Shown: piece after piece, positions 1-10,983 of the stretch | Numbering within the stretch: position 1 is the first letter of the stretch | How the letters are laid out: each line of letters starts with the position of its first letter | Assembly: GCA_020205615.1 (NCBI GenBank) | Contig: CM035173.1 | Span: 33,845,280-33,909,279, forward strand | Direction of reading: 5' to 3' | Source of the DNA: Panax quinquefolius | Taxonomy: Eukaryota; Streptophyta; Magnoliopsida; Apiales; Araliaceae | DNA: 64,000 nucleotides | Program-made: the position numbers and the translations under genes | The notes under the pieces: model-generated | What the model saw: only the letters and a program-made list of their open reading frames with translations | What the model was told of the DNA's origin: nothing | The model's database searches: none

Positions 1-96
1 GCTATTTGCAGGTCCCAAATGGTTTTGGGTGTGGATTAGGTATGCTGCAGCTGATCTTGCTGCAGCTCATCCCTAGACTTGGATACTTGAATACTG

Positions 97-230
97 CTTG
101 CTGGAAACTTTCATGTTAATGTTGCTGGTAGAAACTTGAATCCTAATGATGCTGCTTGCTGAAAACTTGAATGTTAATGAATAATGTTGCTGCTAGAAAC
201 TTGAATGTTAATGCTAATGCTGCTACTAAT
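97..230. repeat. Short imperfect direct repeats in left flank
   Basis: About four imperfect copies of a 25-30 bp unit built around GAAACTTGAATGTTAATG and CTGCTGCTTG follow one another. No gene is visible in 1-494; the rest of this flank is AT-rich non-coding sequence. Confidence 0.6.
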
Positions 231-2029
231 GTGTATTTTGTAATTCATATGCCTTAAACTTTTCAAAATTGTATATTGTAAACTATAAATTTGGAACAAA
301 TAATATAATACAATCTTTTTTTTACTCGAGTTCGATTCAAAACAAGTAGTTCGAACATAATTTCGAGTCGAGTCGAATCGATCTTCGAGTACCATTTTTT
401 TTCATTCAGTCAAATACGAGTACATTGTTTAAATTCCATTTTGAATTCGAATTGAATACGAGCAAGACATTTTTGTATCGAATCAAATCTGAATTGTGAC
501 GCCCCCAAAATAGGTCCAATCCATCCAACCTATTCTGAGTCGCCAAATACATGGTACAGAAAATAACTACAACTTTATTACTACAATCGTCGATGCAAAA
601 TACAACAACACATACTTGTGAGTTTAAATACCAATCTGTGACTCATGTCCCAACCGTGGATGAGACCTCACAAATGATACTTACATAAAAGTACAACTAA
701 TAATCAATTTTAGAAATTAAAATCTTTGAGAAGTGCTCAAGGAAACCTTCGTACATAGGAGGCCATGAATCTAAGTTATGATAGATATCATATGTCCAGA
801 GAATTATCCTTGGTTGATCCAATAGACCCCAAAGAAAAACGAGAAGATTACTATCATGTTCTTCCCAATGGCGAGTGTGACGCCCCCAAAATAGGTATAC
901 ATCACCCATCTTGAGCCGTCAAATACATGGTACAAAATTCAAATACAACTTAATTATACAACAGTCGTGTAAAATACGACAAAATACATGCTGTGAGTTT
1001 TAATACAAATATTGTCTTCTAGACAATATCCACTCTCAGAATAAGTTCTCATTACATTTTTTATCACACTATTTTATAGAATAGTGAGGACTACTAAGAC
1101 ACCATCTCGGACCATCACTCCATTCTCCGACTAATCCTGCCACGCTCTCATTTCCCAAGAGAAAAAAGTGAAAGAAAAGGGTGAGCTCAACTAGCCCAAG
1201 AAGAAATATTATGACTAAGATAATGCGTAATAAATTATCATTAGTCCTCAACAAAGGTTAAACCGATAAAATACAATGTACATCAAGTTTAATCTGCAGC
1301 GGTGAACATTCAATCCATTAAAAGAGTCAAGTAGAGAATAAAATCTACTATCTTTTTATGATTTAAAAGGTTTTTCATCACTTTTATCGCTAAGACTCAA
1401 ATTTTAATAAATAATCCACATCATCCCGCTTTACTACCAAGGATATTCATTAAGATCACGACCACAAATTATTCATGCACTACGGGCCAAGGATATTCGC
1501 AGTATTCATCAACGGCCCCGATCATGCCATAAAACAATTCATCTTCGCACCATTGGTCAAGAGAATCCATAGCCATAATCATACCAAAAATCGGCCCATC
1601 AATGCACTACGAGCCAACGAGGACTTTTTCCACATCATTTGTAACATTTACGGCCATGATTATACCGAATAATTCCTGGTCATAATCATACCAAGTCCAT
1701 CTATGCACTACAGGCCACAAATGACTTTCAACATAACATAAACATGAGGATGATGACAATGACATAAGAATTCAATAAAACAAGTTCAAGAATTAATTTA
1801 TTCTAGAACTAATAACGTCCAAATTGTCAACACGATACTTCTTTGTAAAGTAAAATTCAAGAATGCTCGTAAGAATATTTTCATGAAAGATATCTTTGGA
1901 TGAAGCAATAAATATTAAGGATATTCCACTAATTTCACAACAGATAGAAGTCAAAACTTTAACCAACCGTGTATAATAAAGAATGGAATAACAAAAGAAA
2001 TCACTACGCATGCGGTATCAGATGTATAA

Positions 2030-2560
2030 AGTTATTCCAATGAATAATAAATAACGGAACCGGTCGAGGTGAAATTACGCAAGACGGATGGATGTTCCAA
2101 TGTAATAATAAAGAATGGAATAACAACAGAAATCACCATGTATGCGGTATTGTGATAAGAAAGCGAGTTATTCCAATGTAATAATAAATAACGGAACCTG
2201 TGTCCTGCCAGAAACTCACGCGAGCATGTGATATTCCAAGTAATAATAAAGACGGAACCAGTCCCGTAGAAAATGCATGTGAGCATGTGATATTCCAATG
2301 TAATAATAAAGATTTTAATCAGTCCCACAGAACGCACGCATGCATGTGATATTCCAATGTAATATTAAAGAATGGAATAATGTAAGAATTTCACCAAGTA
2401 TAGGTAGCTCACAGATATAAAGTTATTCCAATGTAATAATAAAGAATGTAATAATGTAAGTATTTCACCAAGTATAGGGTAGCCAGCAGATACAAAGTTA
2501 TTCTAATGTAATAATAAAGAATGGAATAATGTAAGTTCTATTCATGAATACAAAAGAAAT
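2030..2560 (-). repeat. Tandem hairpin array in solo LTR A
   Basis: About seven degenerate units of roughly 65-75 bp each contain TTATTCCAATGTAATAATAA followed by AAGAATGGAATAA. TTATTCCA and TGGAATAA are inverted repeats, so each unit can fold into a short hairpin. The open frames here are a by-product of the repeat and not genes. Confidence 0.75.
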
Positions 2561-3097
2561 AATACCTTACTACTAGACGACAAATAATATCCTCACCTGA
2601 AAAAGAAACTCGACATCTGAGTAAAGAAGTAAAATCACTTTTCTTCTTTTCTCTATAGCTTTCTCTCTAGAGTTTCCAATTGAATTGTAAAGAAATAATG
2701 AAGGAATGAGCTTCTATGTATAAAAGAATGGAATGAATAGTAAATCAATCCATGAACTATTCAGATTGATTTACTTTAATCTGACTATTCATATTTAAAG
2801 CAAAAATCTTTTAAATAAAATATAATATATTCTATTTATAATCTAATAAAATGAATAACTTTTAAAAAGATTTTACTACGAAAACACTACGGTGCACTAT
2901 GCAAAACACTATGATAATAAAATATAATATATTCTAATTATCGTCTAATAAAATAGATAACTTTATAAAAGTATTATGTTTTATATAAAAAGATTTTATT
3001 TATTAGCCTAATAAAACTAATAACTTTATAAAAGTATTCCGTTTTATATAAAAAAAATTCGCTTTTATTACATTAATAATACTAATAAAACAAAACT

Positions 3098-3123
3098 TAT
3101 ATATATATATATATATATATATA
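3098..3123. repeat. (AT)n microsatellite in solo LTR
   Basis: An uninterrupted AT dinucleotide run of about 26 bp inside the solo LTR. Confidence 0.9.
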
Positions 3124-5326
3124 ACAATCAATAATAATTGAATCAAATAACGTGAGATACTATGCAAAGAATTCATCAGAGTAATAATTGAACAAAATCG
3201 AAAGTGACTTCTCACGTAAACATCAATAATCAATACCGTGTGCTACTATGCAACTAACGCCAGACATCGTATTTTTACTAATGAAAGTAGTTCAACAAGA
3301 TAATTCAGAAAACTTCCGCCGTTATTTTCATAAAATATTTTTATCGCTTTCTCAATCCGGACTAATAATTCCATTGTGGGGTCCACCAATGATTGTCTTG
3401 GTTGTACCTAATATTCCCTCGCTATAACTAATATTCTCCCATCAATCGAATATAATACAACAACTTCAGATACTTTTTTACAAAATTTATAAATATTACC
3501 CACAACTATAACATTATATTAAATCCACACCATAATATTCAAAAAAAATCGAGAAATTTAAATCTTTATTCGTAAAATTTGGGATTTTACAGCGAGTATT
3601 CTCTTGACATATAACTATCTCCACTATCTCCACTGTCTCCAATTGAGAATTATACTTCAACAAAACTCCAAGATTATATAGTAGTGCTCATAGATATACT
3701 TAAGAAGTGGATGCACACAACCCTCGCTTTATGATAACACGAAGTTTGTATGTCATTAGACATCTTGTATGATAGTGGAAAAACACCCTTCCAAAGTCGG
3801 GTTCACCTCACCCTATTCGGTTCACCAAAATTAAATATCAAACGACGATACAATCGGCATTACACTTATCTAAAGTTCTCAATTAAATTATTTTTATACT
3901 ATTTAGGGAGAACCTCAACAAAACTATGTAATCAACCGCTCTATTCCCCTATTATCCCCTTCACCCCAAATTTACACTCTTATTACCTAAAAGGAATTGT
4001 AAAGCAAAAGGGTGAGCACAAATAGTCCAAAGAAAGAATATCATAACTAAAGATAATTAAATTATCAATAGCCTTCATCAATAATAAATCGAGATTTAGA
4101 ACATATGGTAGATGATGTCTGCGGTGAACGAGCAATCCATTAGAAGAGTCGAATAAACTATAAAGTCTATTATCTTCTACATTAAAAGTCAACCAACAAA
4201 TGTTTTATCCTAACATCAATCAGCGGTTTTTCTTTTCCACGATCATATGAATAACTCATAATCATAATTGTAATTCTAAATTTCTCTTCGCACCCAAGAC
4301 GTAAGATAATTTTCGAAGATAATTTTCATCACCGCTCATAATCATATTTACACGAAACATCAAAGATCATGGTTATACCAAATCACAGACCATTGCCTGC
4401 TCAATAATAATCATACAAAGATATCAATCAAATAATGTGCCAAAGATATTCAACAACATCAATTATTTAATATTTTTTTCAACAAAATCTCAAAGAAATT
4501 TATAAACATGTGATGGTAAATTTATATTAAAACAATATTATAATCATTTCATCAATTTCAGATTTATCACTTTGGGTCTCAAAGCCAATTATATAATATT
4601 CACTCACACAATTTATCTAAAATTAATTATATATTTATTCTCAAAATTTTATACGATTTAAAATTTTAATTTAGCTTATTTATCATAAATTTTATCATCA
4701 AATTTAAATTATAATAAATCCTATCTATACATCCAAAAATTATCATTTTTAGACACAATCAAGAAAACTCATCAAATACTACTTTTGAGGTAAGGAATTT
4801 TAATGGTTATTATGTTTTCAGTTTCAAAATTTTTCGAACCTTCAAAAATTTTGAAAAATTTGAAATGATAATTTGATGAGTTTTTCGATCAGATCCAAAA
4901 TGGCAATTTTTGATGTATAGATTAGAGGTTATGAATTTTATGAGAAAAGACTATTTTAAAAGTAAACTCTTATAACTCCTCATAGGTTAACTCCAAAATT
5001 AAAAAATTTTTATTGGGAGTACATCTATATAATATCAAGATACCTGTGAATTTTGAATTTTTGGATAAAAGTATAATTTATGATAAATGTTCAAATATTT
5101 GACAGCTTTGGGAGATATAAAAATTTAGTAAATGAATTTTAAAATTTTGAGAAAATATATGTTTAATACGGGATCATATTCGCTAAATCCCAAAAAGAAA
5201 ATTTGTTTCAGATCGCTTTAATTTGGGTATTTTTCATGCGAAATGGATTAGTTATGAAGTAAATGAATTAAATATGTTATGTGAAGTAACAAAATTGAAA
5301 ATAGGATTTTATGGCTCGGGGAATCC

Positions 5327-5334
5327 TATATAAG
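5327..5334 (+). promoter_or_regulatory. TATA-like site of LTR X right copy
   Basis: TATATAAG in CCTATATAAGG lies about 540 bp upstream of the tandem hairpin array. This is the same relative order (TATA, then hairpin array) seen in LTR families A and B. Assigned by analogy. Confidence 0.4.
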
Positions 5335-5873
5335 GTATTTGCAGATTTTTTACGAGGGTTTTGATTATCGGGTGATGAAATCTTTATTTAGTTCGGCATT
5401 TAGGTTGATTAAATGCATTAATTAAGAAAGTGTAAATAATTAAAATAAATTATTTATAAATCAAGAAATGATTAAAATATTGTGATAATATTAATAATCT
5501 TAGATTATGAGATTATTAAGTGATTTATAATATTTGGATTAAGGTGTTATGAAATCATTGATTTATGAATATTACTTTTGAAATTAAATTCATGTTTTGA
5601 TCATATTGTTTTTATTGTTTTATATAACATTTTTATAATTCTGGTGATAAAATTTCTCATTGACTTGAGTGTAAAGATGGGTAGATTATTGGTATAATCG
5701 TGACTATGGGTTCTCTTTGGCCAGTAGTACAAAGTTGAATTGTTGAATGGTATGATCATGACCATTGAATTTATAATTGAATATCTTTAACTTAAAGTAC
5801 AAAGGTGAATCGATCAACATGATTATAATTATTGTTTATATAAATTTTGAAATGATTATATATTTTTCGAGAT

Positions 5874-6305
5874 ATGAATATCTTTGGCCCGAAAGTGCAA
5901 AGATGACCTATTGTTGAATATCTTGGCCCGTAGCGCAAAAGATTTGATTTTATTGTTGAATATCTTTGGCCCGTAAGGCAAAGATGATACGTTGTTGAAT
6001 ATCTTTGTTCCAGAAGGCAAAGATTATACGTTGTTGAATATCTTTGTCCCAGAAGGCAAAGATGACATATGTGTTAAATATCTTTTTGGCCCGTGAGTGC
6101 AAAGACGACATGTTGTTGAATATCTTCGCCCGTAGAAAAAAGATGACACGTGTTAAATATCTTTGGCCCGTAGCAAAAAAGACGACTGTCATTGAATATC
6201 TTTGGCCCAGTAGTGCAAAAGGTGACCTATTGTCGAATATCTTGGCATGTAGTATAAAGATGAACTGTTGATGAATATCTTTGGCGTGGTAGCCAAGAAA
6301 GATGA
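5874..6305 (+). repeat. Tandem hairpin array, ATCTTTG..CAAAGAT units
   Basis: Ten to eleven degenerate units of about 40-45 bp have the pattern GAATATCTTTGGCCCGTAG, a short spacer, then CAAAGATGA. ATCTTTG and CAAAGAT are inverted repeats, so each unit can form a hairpin with a 9-11 nt loop. The same unit occurs as three or four copies in each B-family LTR (about 30700-30840, 46715-46975, 54170-54440, 55990-56135, 63430-63580). Open frames over this region are repeat artefacts. Confidence 0.8.
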
Positions 6306-6889
6306 ACTTATTAGTATGATTATGAACAGAACTGTGATTTAGTATAAATCCACGATCTTTGATGTTTGTGTAAAGATGCAAGTGATGAAAATTATCTTCG
6401 CCCTAGGTGTGAAGAGAAATTTAGAATCACAATTATGATTATGAGTTATTCATATGATTGTGGAAAGGAACTATTGATTGATGTTAAGGTGGATAAACAT
6501 TGTTGGTGGACTTTTAATGTGGAGGAGATAATGAATTTTATACTATTCGACTCTTCTAATGGATTGCTCGTTCACCAGAACTACGGTTGAAAAGTTTTAT
6601 CATCTATCATATGTTCTAACACTACTAGAAATTCGACATATAGCGACGAAGTTATATGACGGCCAAAGCACGGAACCCTCACTATACGATATATATAGCA
6701 ACGGCCATCGTATGGTCATTTCAGATAGATGTTCTTTTAAAGAAAAATCCTCCCATTTTCCCCAAATCATTTCGCTTTTCCCCAAATCATCTTCCCCTCT
6801 CTAATAGGTTCTCTCCTTACTCTTCCTCTTCCGCCGCTTCCACTCTAACCCAAATCTAACCCAAATCCTCCCACTCGATCCGCAAGAAG

Positions 6890-7045
6890 ATGCACAAAAG
6901 GTCCGGATTGCCGCCAGCCGATATAATTCTCGCTTGACTTCGTGATTACCATGACGATAAGGACGACGTTATCCTCAAGTACATGCCGGATGAGGCGAAG
7001 GTCATTGAAAGCGCACGGAGAGTCACGGAGAACACCAAAGCTTAA
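6890..7045 (+). pseudogene. Captured eIF1A gene fragment
   Basis: Conceptual translation from the ATG gives MHKRSGLPPADIILA, a stop, then LRDYHDDKDDVILKYMPDEA and a short tail ending at a stop. This closely resembles the OB-fold C-terminal half of plant translation initiation factor eIF1A, whose family sequence has MHKKVWIAAGDIILVGLRDY followed by a DDKADVILKYMPDEAR stretch. The family role is binding the 40S A site during start-codon scanning. Only about 50 of the roughly 145 residues are present, with an internal stop and diverged residues after PDEAK. It lies inside the CACTA element, so it is a transduplicated host fragment and not a functional gene. Confidence 0.85.
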
Positions 7046-9761
7046 CGGGCAGAGTTGCTGCAGTAACAACACGCTTAACGTAAGATATCGATAAAATCTA
7101 GGTTTTTCAATTTCTCCATTCTTGGTGTTTATTCAACGTTATGATTATGTTTTAATAGTAGATGTTACAGATGTTATTCTTTGTTAAGCCCATTACCCGG
7201 ACTCTTTCTCTCGCCCAATCACAACCGAAGTTGTTCTATAACAAATCCTAGTCCATTTATTCGGCTGGCATAAGGAAACAATTTAAGCATCACGAGTCAA
7301 GGAGGTAATTTAATTTAAATGTTTTATGATATAAATAAGTATTAAGCTTGAGAATGTGAATTTACCAAAACAACATCGAGCTTGAATTACATTTTTTGAG
7401 ATGGATAAAATTGAAATTTTGTTCTTAGATTTTTCTTTATTAAAAAATCAAACTCGAATCGCTCCTCATCGCCTATGGATATCGGGTTCTTCGCTTCGTA
7501 AAACTAAAAGATGAAAGGGAATAAATACCTTTACTTGAACCAAAGTTAACGATTGATTTATTATTTTTGCAACTTTTATCGGATCAAGGCATTTAAGAGA
7601 GCAAAGCAGAGTCGCCGGATAAGCTTCGATGTCGTAAAAGAAGAGCTCCCCATTAACGATGGTGACATTTCGATTATCTCGAATGGAGATCAAATGACCT
7701 AACGATGGAGCCTGATTTGGGGTTAGATAATAATTTTAATCTTTAGTGTGTATATTACCCCAATTAAGTTTATGGAAATACTTACTGATATTGTGACAGT
7801 GGGAGATAACCCAAGGTGTTAAAAGTTCCACTCGAAATATTCGGTCATTTGAGCTTTAATTTTGGCTCTAACTTAGCACCATCTGTGTTTTGTTTAGATT
7901 CACTTATGAAGTCAGACGCGATCGAGGCAAAGGGCAACAAATGAATGTAAAGTCCGAAAATTCTAATGACAACAGAGGAAAAGGTGCTTGCTTTTTTCTT
8001 TATCGCTTTAGATAGTGTTAGTATCGAGTCTATCGATTGTTCTCGCAGATAAGGTTAATTATGTGTTATGCAAAGATATACTAAGGTAGTGAACCTCAAG
8101 TTGTTGTGGTTTTGTATTAATGATAGTTGGCCTATTTTGTTTACTTAAATATTTTGAATCAGAATCGATTGAAATGTGAATCGATTATTTGAACTAATTT
8201 TGAGTTGAAAACCTACTATATCGCATTGCCTATGTGGTCGCCTTGGGGTTCAGTATGTGTATATAAACAATCAAACGAAAAGTACCCAAAATAGATTTCT
8301 TTTAAACCCAGATTTAATCATCATTTTAATTTAGAGTTATTAATTTGACTTTGTTTCCAGATACCCCAATATGGTTATTCAAGTTGGCCTACCTTAGTAG
8401 AAATTCTGTGTTTGTTAAACCATAAATTTGTTTTAGTTCAAGTGATTTGAGTTCGATCATGCATCGTTGGTCTTATATGAATGTCACAAGTACCCATTGT
8501 GTGTGAATTGCATGATTGGTTTTCCTCGTTACTAAAATTCCTACCGATTGTAGTGGCAACCATTCTTCTGTTGAAAACCAACCACATGAAGTTGCTTATT
8601 GTGGTTGTTATGTCCCTATGATCCTATTAAATATAAGAACCTTGAATTTATTATCATTTAAAGGAAGTATAAGATTATCATCTTGTGGTATTGTTAATTA
8701 TATCGCTGGTCAATCGATGGTGACCAATCGATATATTGTTAACTCTTCTATGTCCTTAATATTTATTTGATAAACCTGTCAGATGCATCATATCTTTACA
8801 ACTTGATCCATGAAACAAAATTTTGTTTTCTCGACCAGCTTTAATGGCACACCTACAAGACCAAGGCTTTCAAGATTCTCGCTCGAGCAATAAACAGATG
8901 TTGCAATCGGGTCGATGATCGTAACAAGAAGAATATTTTTTATGGAAGCACACCGCAAGAAACAGCTCGAGAGAAGCCTCAGAAGACCGTTGTAAGTACT
9001 CAACTTAACAAAAGTGTTAACTTCTAAGAAAGAGAGAGTATGAAAATAGCCACTTTTATACTTAAAACGTATCATTGGGGTTGTTTGCATAAGCGTTGCT
9101 TTAAATCTTTTTGTCTTTATTGTTTATCCGCCTCATAAGTTTTTTCTCATCAGGTCGCTATTCTAATCTTTATTTCGACATTTAATAATAAGCAGGAAGC
9201 ATGCAGACTCATAGGTGAAGATCTTGTTAAGACGCAGATCGATCTTAACATCAACTAAATGTCTTACGATCGTAATGGTTTTGCCCGAGGTTCAAAAAGA
9301 TGCAAGCATTTGAGATTGCAATTTCACGCCATGGGCTCTCATCATAATTAATCTCAGATCTAGTTCTATGGGAGCCCTCAGAAATTATAATATTTAATGA
9401 TTATGGATGAGAGTGTCTATATTCTGTGATTTTGGTTCCTCATAAAATGATTATGTAAGAGTGCTTATATTCATTACTAGTTCGGTTTGAAAGTAGTCCA
9501 CTACACCGGATGCATTCTCGCAGATAATTACAAGAAACAACTTAATGGTGTAGTCAAGAAGTTAGTCGCTGTGAAAGATGTTCTTTATCCATTTCTTGAA
9601 TGTTTTTGTCAGACATTATGAAGTGCTACCCGAATTGTCCCGAGATTTAAAACACTACTCGTGATTATTATGATTTACAAGGTCGATGTTTTATTTTATA
9701 AGGTACTTGTGTTTGTTGAATAAATGTGCATTATTAATTTTTTTTGAAATCTAAAAACGTT

Positions 9762-9845
9762 TATAGCGACGATCGCCGATCGTCGCTATAGCATAAAGTC
9801 CGTCGCTATAACATTTAACCGATCGGCTTCTACGGCGACGGTCGA
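9762..9845. repeat. CACTA subterminal repeats with near-perfect palindrome
   Basis: 9762-9790 is a palindrome with 14-bp arms (TATAGCGACGATCG and its reverse complement) around a single C. Further copies of the GCGACG/CGTCGC motif follow to about 9880. Such GC-rich subterminal repeats are typical transposase-binding regions of CACTA elements; binding here is inferred. Confidence 0.7.
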
Positions 9846-10600
9846 CGGCCGTCGCTAAAGCCTATAACGACGATCTTTATGCTTATATGATTTCGGGTCA
9901 CGTAATCGTAGCCATATAGGTCGATTTTCTAGTAGTGTAAATCTCTGATTTATTATTGATGAAGACTATTGATAATTTAATTATCTTTAGTCATGATATT
10001 CTTTATCGGGCTATTTGTGCTCACCCTTTTGCTTTTACAATTCCTTTCGTGTAATAAGAGTGTAGTTGGGTTAATCGGGGATAACAGGGAATAGTAATCT
10101 ATGGTCTATAGTTGTCGAGGTTCTCCCTAAATAGTATGAAAATAATTTTATCGAGAACTTTAGATAAGTGTGTCGATTGTATAAGTCATTTGATATTTAA
10201 TTTTGGTGAACCGAATAGGGTGAAGTGAACCCAACTTTGGAAGGGTGTTTTGTCACTATCATACAAGATGTCTAACGACATACAAACTCGTGTTATCATA
10301 AGATAGGGTTGTGCACATCCACTTCACGAAAGTATATCTACGAAAGCATTACCTATATAATCTTGGAGTTTTGTCAAGTATAATTCTCAATCGAGACGGT
10401 GGAGATAGTTATATGTCAAGAGAAGACTCGCCATCGAGAAGAAACATGATAAGATCTTTGGGGTCTATTGGATCAACCAAGGATAATTCTCCTGACATAT
10501 GATATCTATCATAACTTAGATTCACGGCCTCCTATGCACGAAGGTTGCTCTTGAGCACTTCCCAAAGATTTTAATTTCTCAAAAAAAATTAATATATCAA

Positions 10601-10983
10601 AATTAATTTCATACTGAACCGGTCGAAAAAACTACTAACAAAAGAATCCTCCTATCTATCCACAAATGCCAGCCAATAGCCAAACTTTCATGTTACTAGT
10701 ACTTCCCTCCCTAGTCCCTCTTATGCACAGAACAGAGAGCCTAGCTTAGCCTAGCCCAGAGAGAGAAAATAGAAATGACAGAGAAAAACAGTAAACAACA
10801 ACACATCGCTGTCTCTTTCTCTCTCCTGGTCTCCTCCAATAACAAGTGCACTCTATTGATTTTCATATCCACAAAATCCCCAATATTGAAAACAACACTC
10901 CAACAACATGCCATTTTCACTTGGCCTTTTCCTCTCTCATCAGTCAAAACAAATTGAACATTGAAATTTTTTCTTTGTAAATT
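10601..10983 (+). promoter_or_regulatory. 5' flank and leader of the MYB-CC gene
   Basis: A non-repetitive stretch lies between the X-LTR edge and the ATG at 10984, with pyrimidine-rich tracts (about 10805-10850). A 60-codon upstream open frame (10775-10957) would be in the leader if transcription starts before 10775. No clear TATA box was found. Confidence 0.4.

Larger units (their letters stand above)
876..3591 (-). mobile_element. Solo LTR, family A, with 5-bp TSD
   Basis: The element is 2716 bp, starts TGTGACGCCCCC and ends GGGATTTTACA, and has TG..CA termini. It is flanked by perfect 5-bp target duplications GCGAG (871-875 and 3592-3596). No internal gag-pol is present, so it is a solo LTR left by LTR-LTR recombination. 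Its structure matches the A-family LTRs at 25883-28515, 34345-37191 and 42062-44947, including the tandem TTATTCCA..TGGAATAA hairpin array (about 2030-2560). The family's minus-strand orientation is inferred from the PPT and pol order in the complete elements. Confidence 0.9.
495..4808 (-). mobile_element. LTR of family X, left copy (interrupted)
   Basis: The copy begins on the plus strand with TGTGACGCCCCCAAAATAGG, the same terminal motif as every other LTR in the window, so in element orientation this is the LTR 3' end. Segments 720-875 and 3592-4340 match, in reverse complement, 9941-10570 and 6330-6617 of the right copy. The solo LTR at 876-3591 is inserted in it. It carries the AAGGGTGAGC block near 4010 that all LTR families here share. 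The inner end near 4800 is estimated from where the inverted match to the right copy stops. The opposite LTR end (TGTAAGACCCC in other copies) is not visible. No coding sequence is recognisable. Confidence 0.7.
6620..9937 (+). mobile_element. Non-autonomous CACTA (En/Spm-type) transposon
   Basis: The element is 3318 bp, with terminal inverted repeats beginning CACTACTAGAAA at both ends (left CACTACTAGAAATTCGAC; right, reverse complement, CACTACTAGAAAATCGAC). It is flanked by 3-bp duplications TAA (6617-6619 and 9938-9940). The flanking X-LTR sequence becomes continuous when the element is removed. Subterminal TATAGCGACG-type repeats are dense near the right end. I see no transposase. It contains a captured eIF1A fragment at 6890-7045 and other exon-like but unrecognised stretches (for example 7466-7693 on the minus strand and 8820-8995). 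A TAA target would also suit PIF/Harbinger, but the CACTA terminus and subterminal repeats favour CACTA. Confidence 0.88.
4860..10600 (+). mobile_element. LTR of family X, right copy (interrupted by CACTA)
   Basis: This is the inverted counterpart of the 495-4808 copy. 6330-6617 and 9941-10570 match 4120-4340, 3597-4095 and 720-875 in reverse complement, and 4860-5200 matches about 4530-4808. It keeps a central region (about 5200-6300) deleted from the left copy, including a TATA-like site and a tandem hairpin array. It lacks the last 230 bp of the LTR (the counterpart of 495-720). The CACTA element at 6620-9937 is inserted in it. No gene is recognisable. Confidence 0.65.

Noticed and set aside
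2030..2340. Open frame of about 100 codons with hydrophobic runs in the solo LTR
   Set aside because: It reads through tandem hairpin repeats; its repetitive peptide follows from repeat length and no homologous frame is kept in the other LTR copies.
5874..6305. CRISPR-like regular repeat
   Set aside because: Units are degenerate with no unique spacers, plant nuclear context, and the same units occur in LTRs.
5950..6381. 143-codon minus frame with repeated KDIQQ-type peptide
   Set aside because: Translation of the hairpin array at 5874-6305; no start context, no domain, and not kept in B-family copies.
6620..9937. PIF/Harbinger element because of TAA target duplication
   Set aside because: Both termini begin CACTACTAGAAA and subterminal repeats are dense, which fits CACTA; no Harbinger transposase or Myb-like frame seen.
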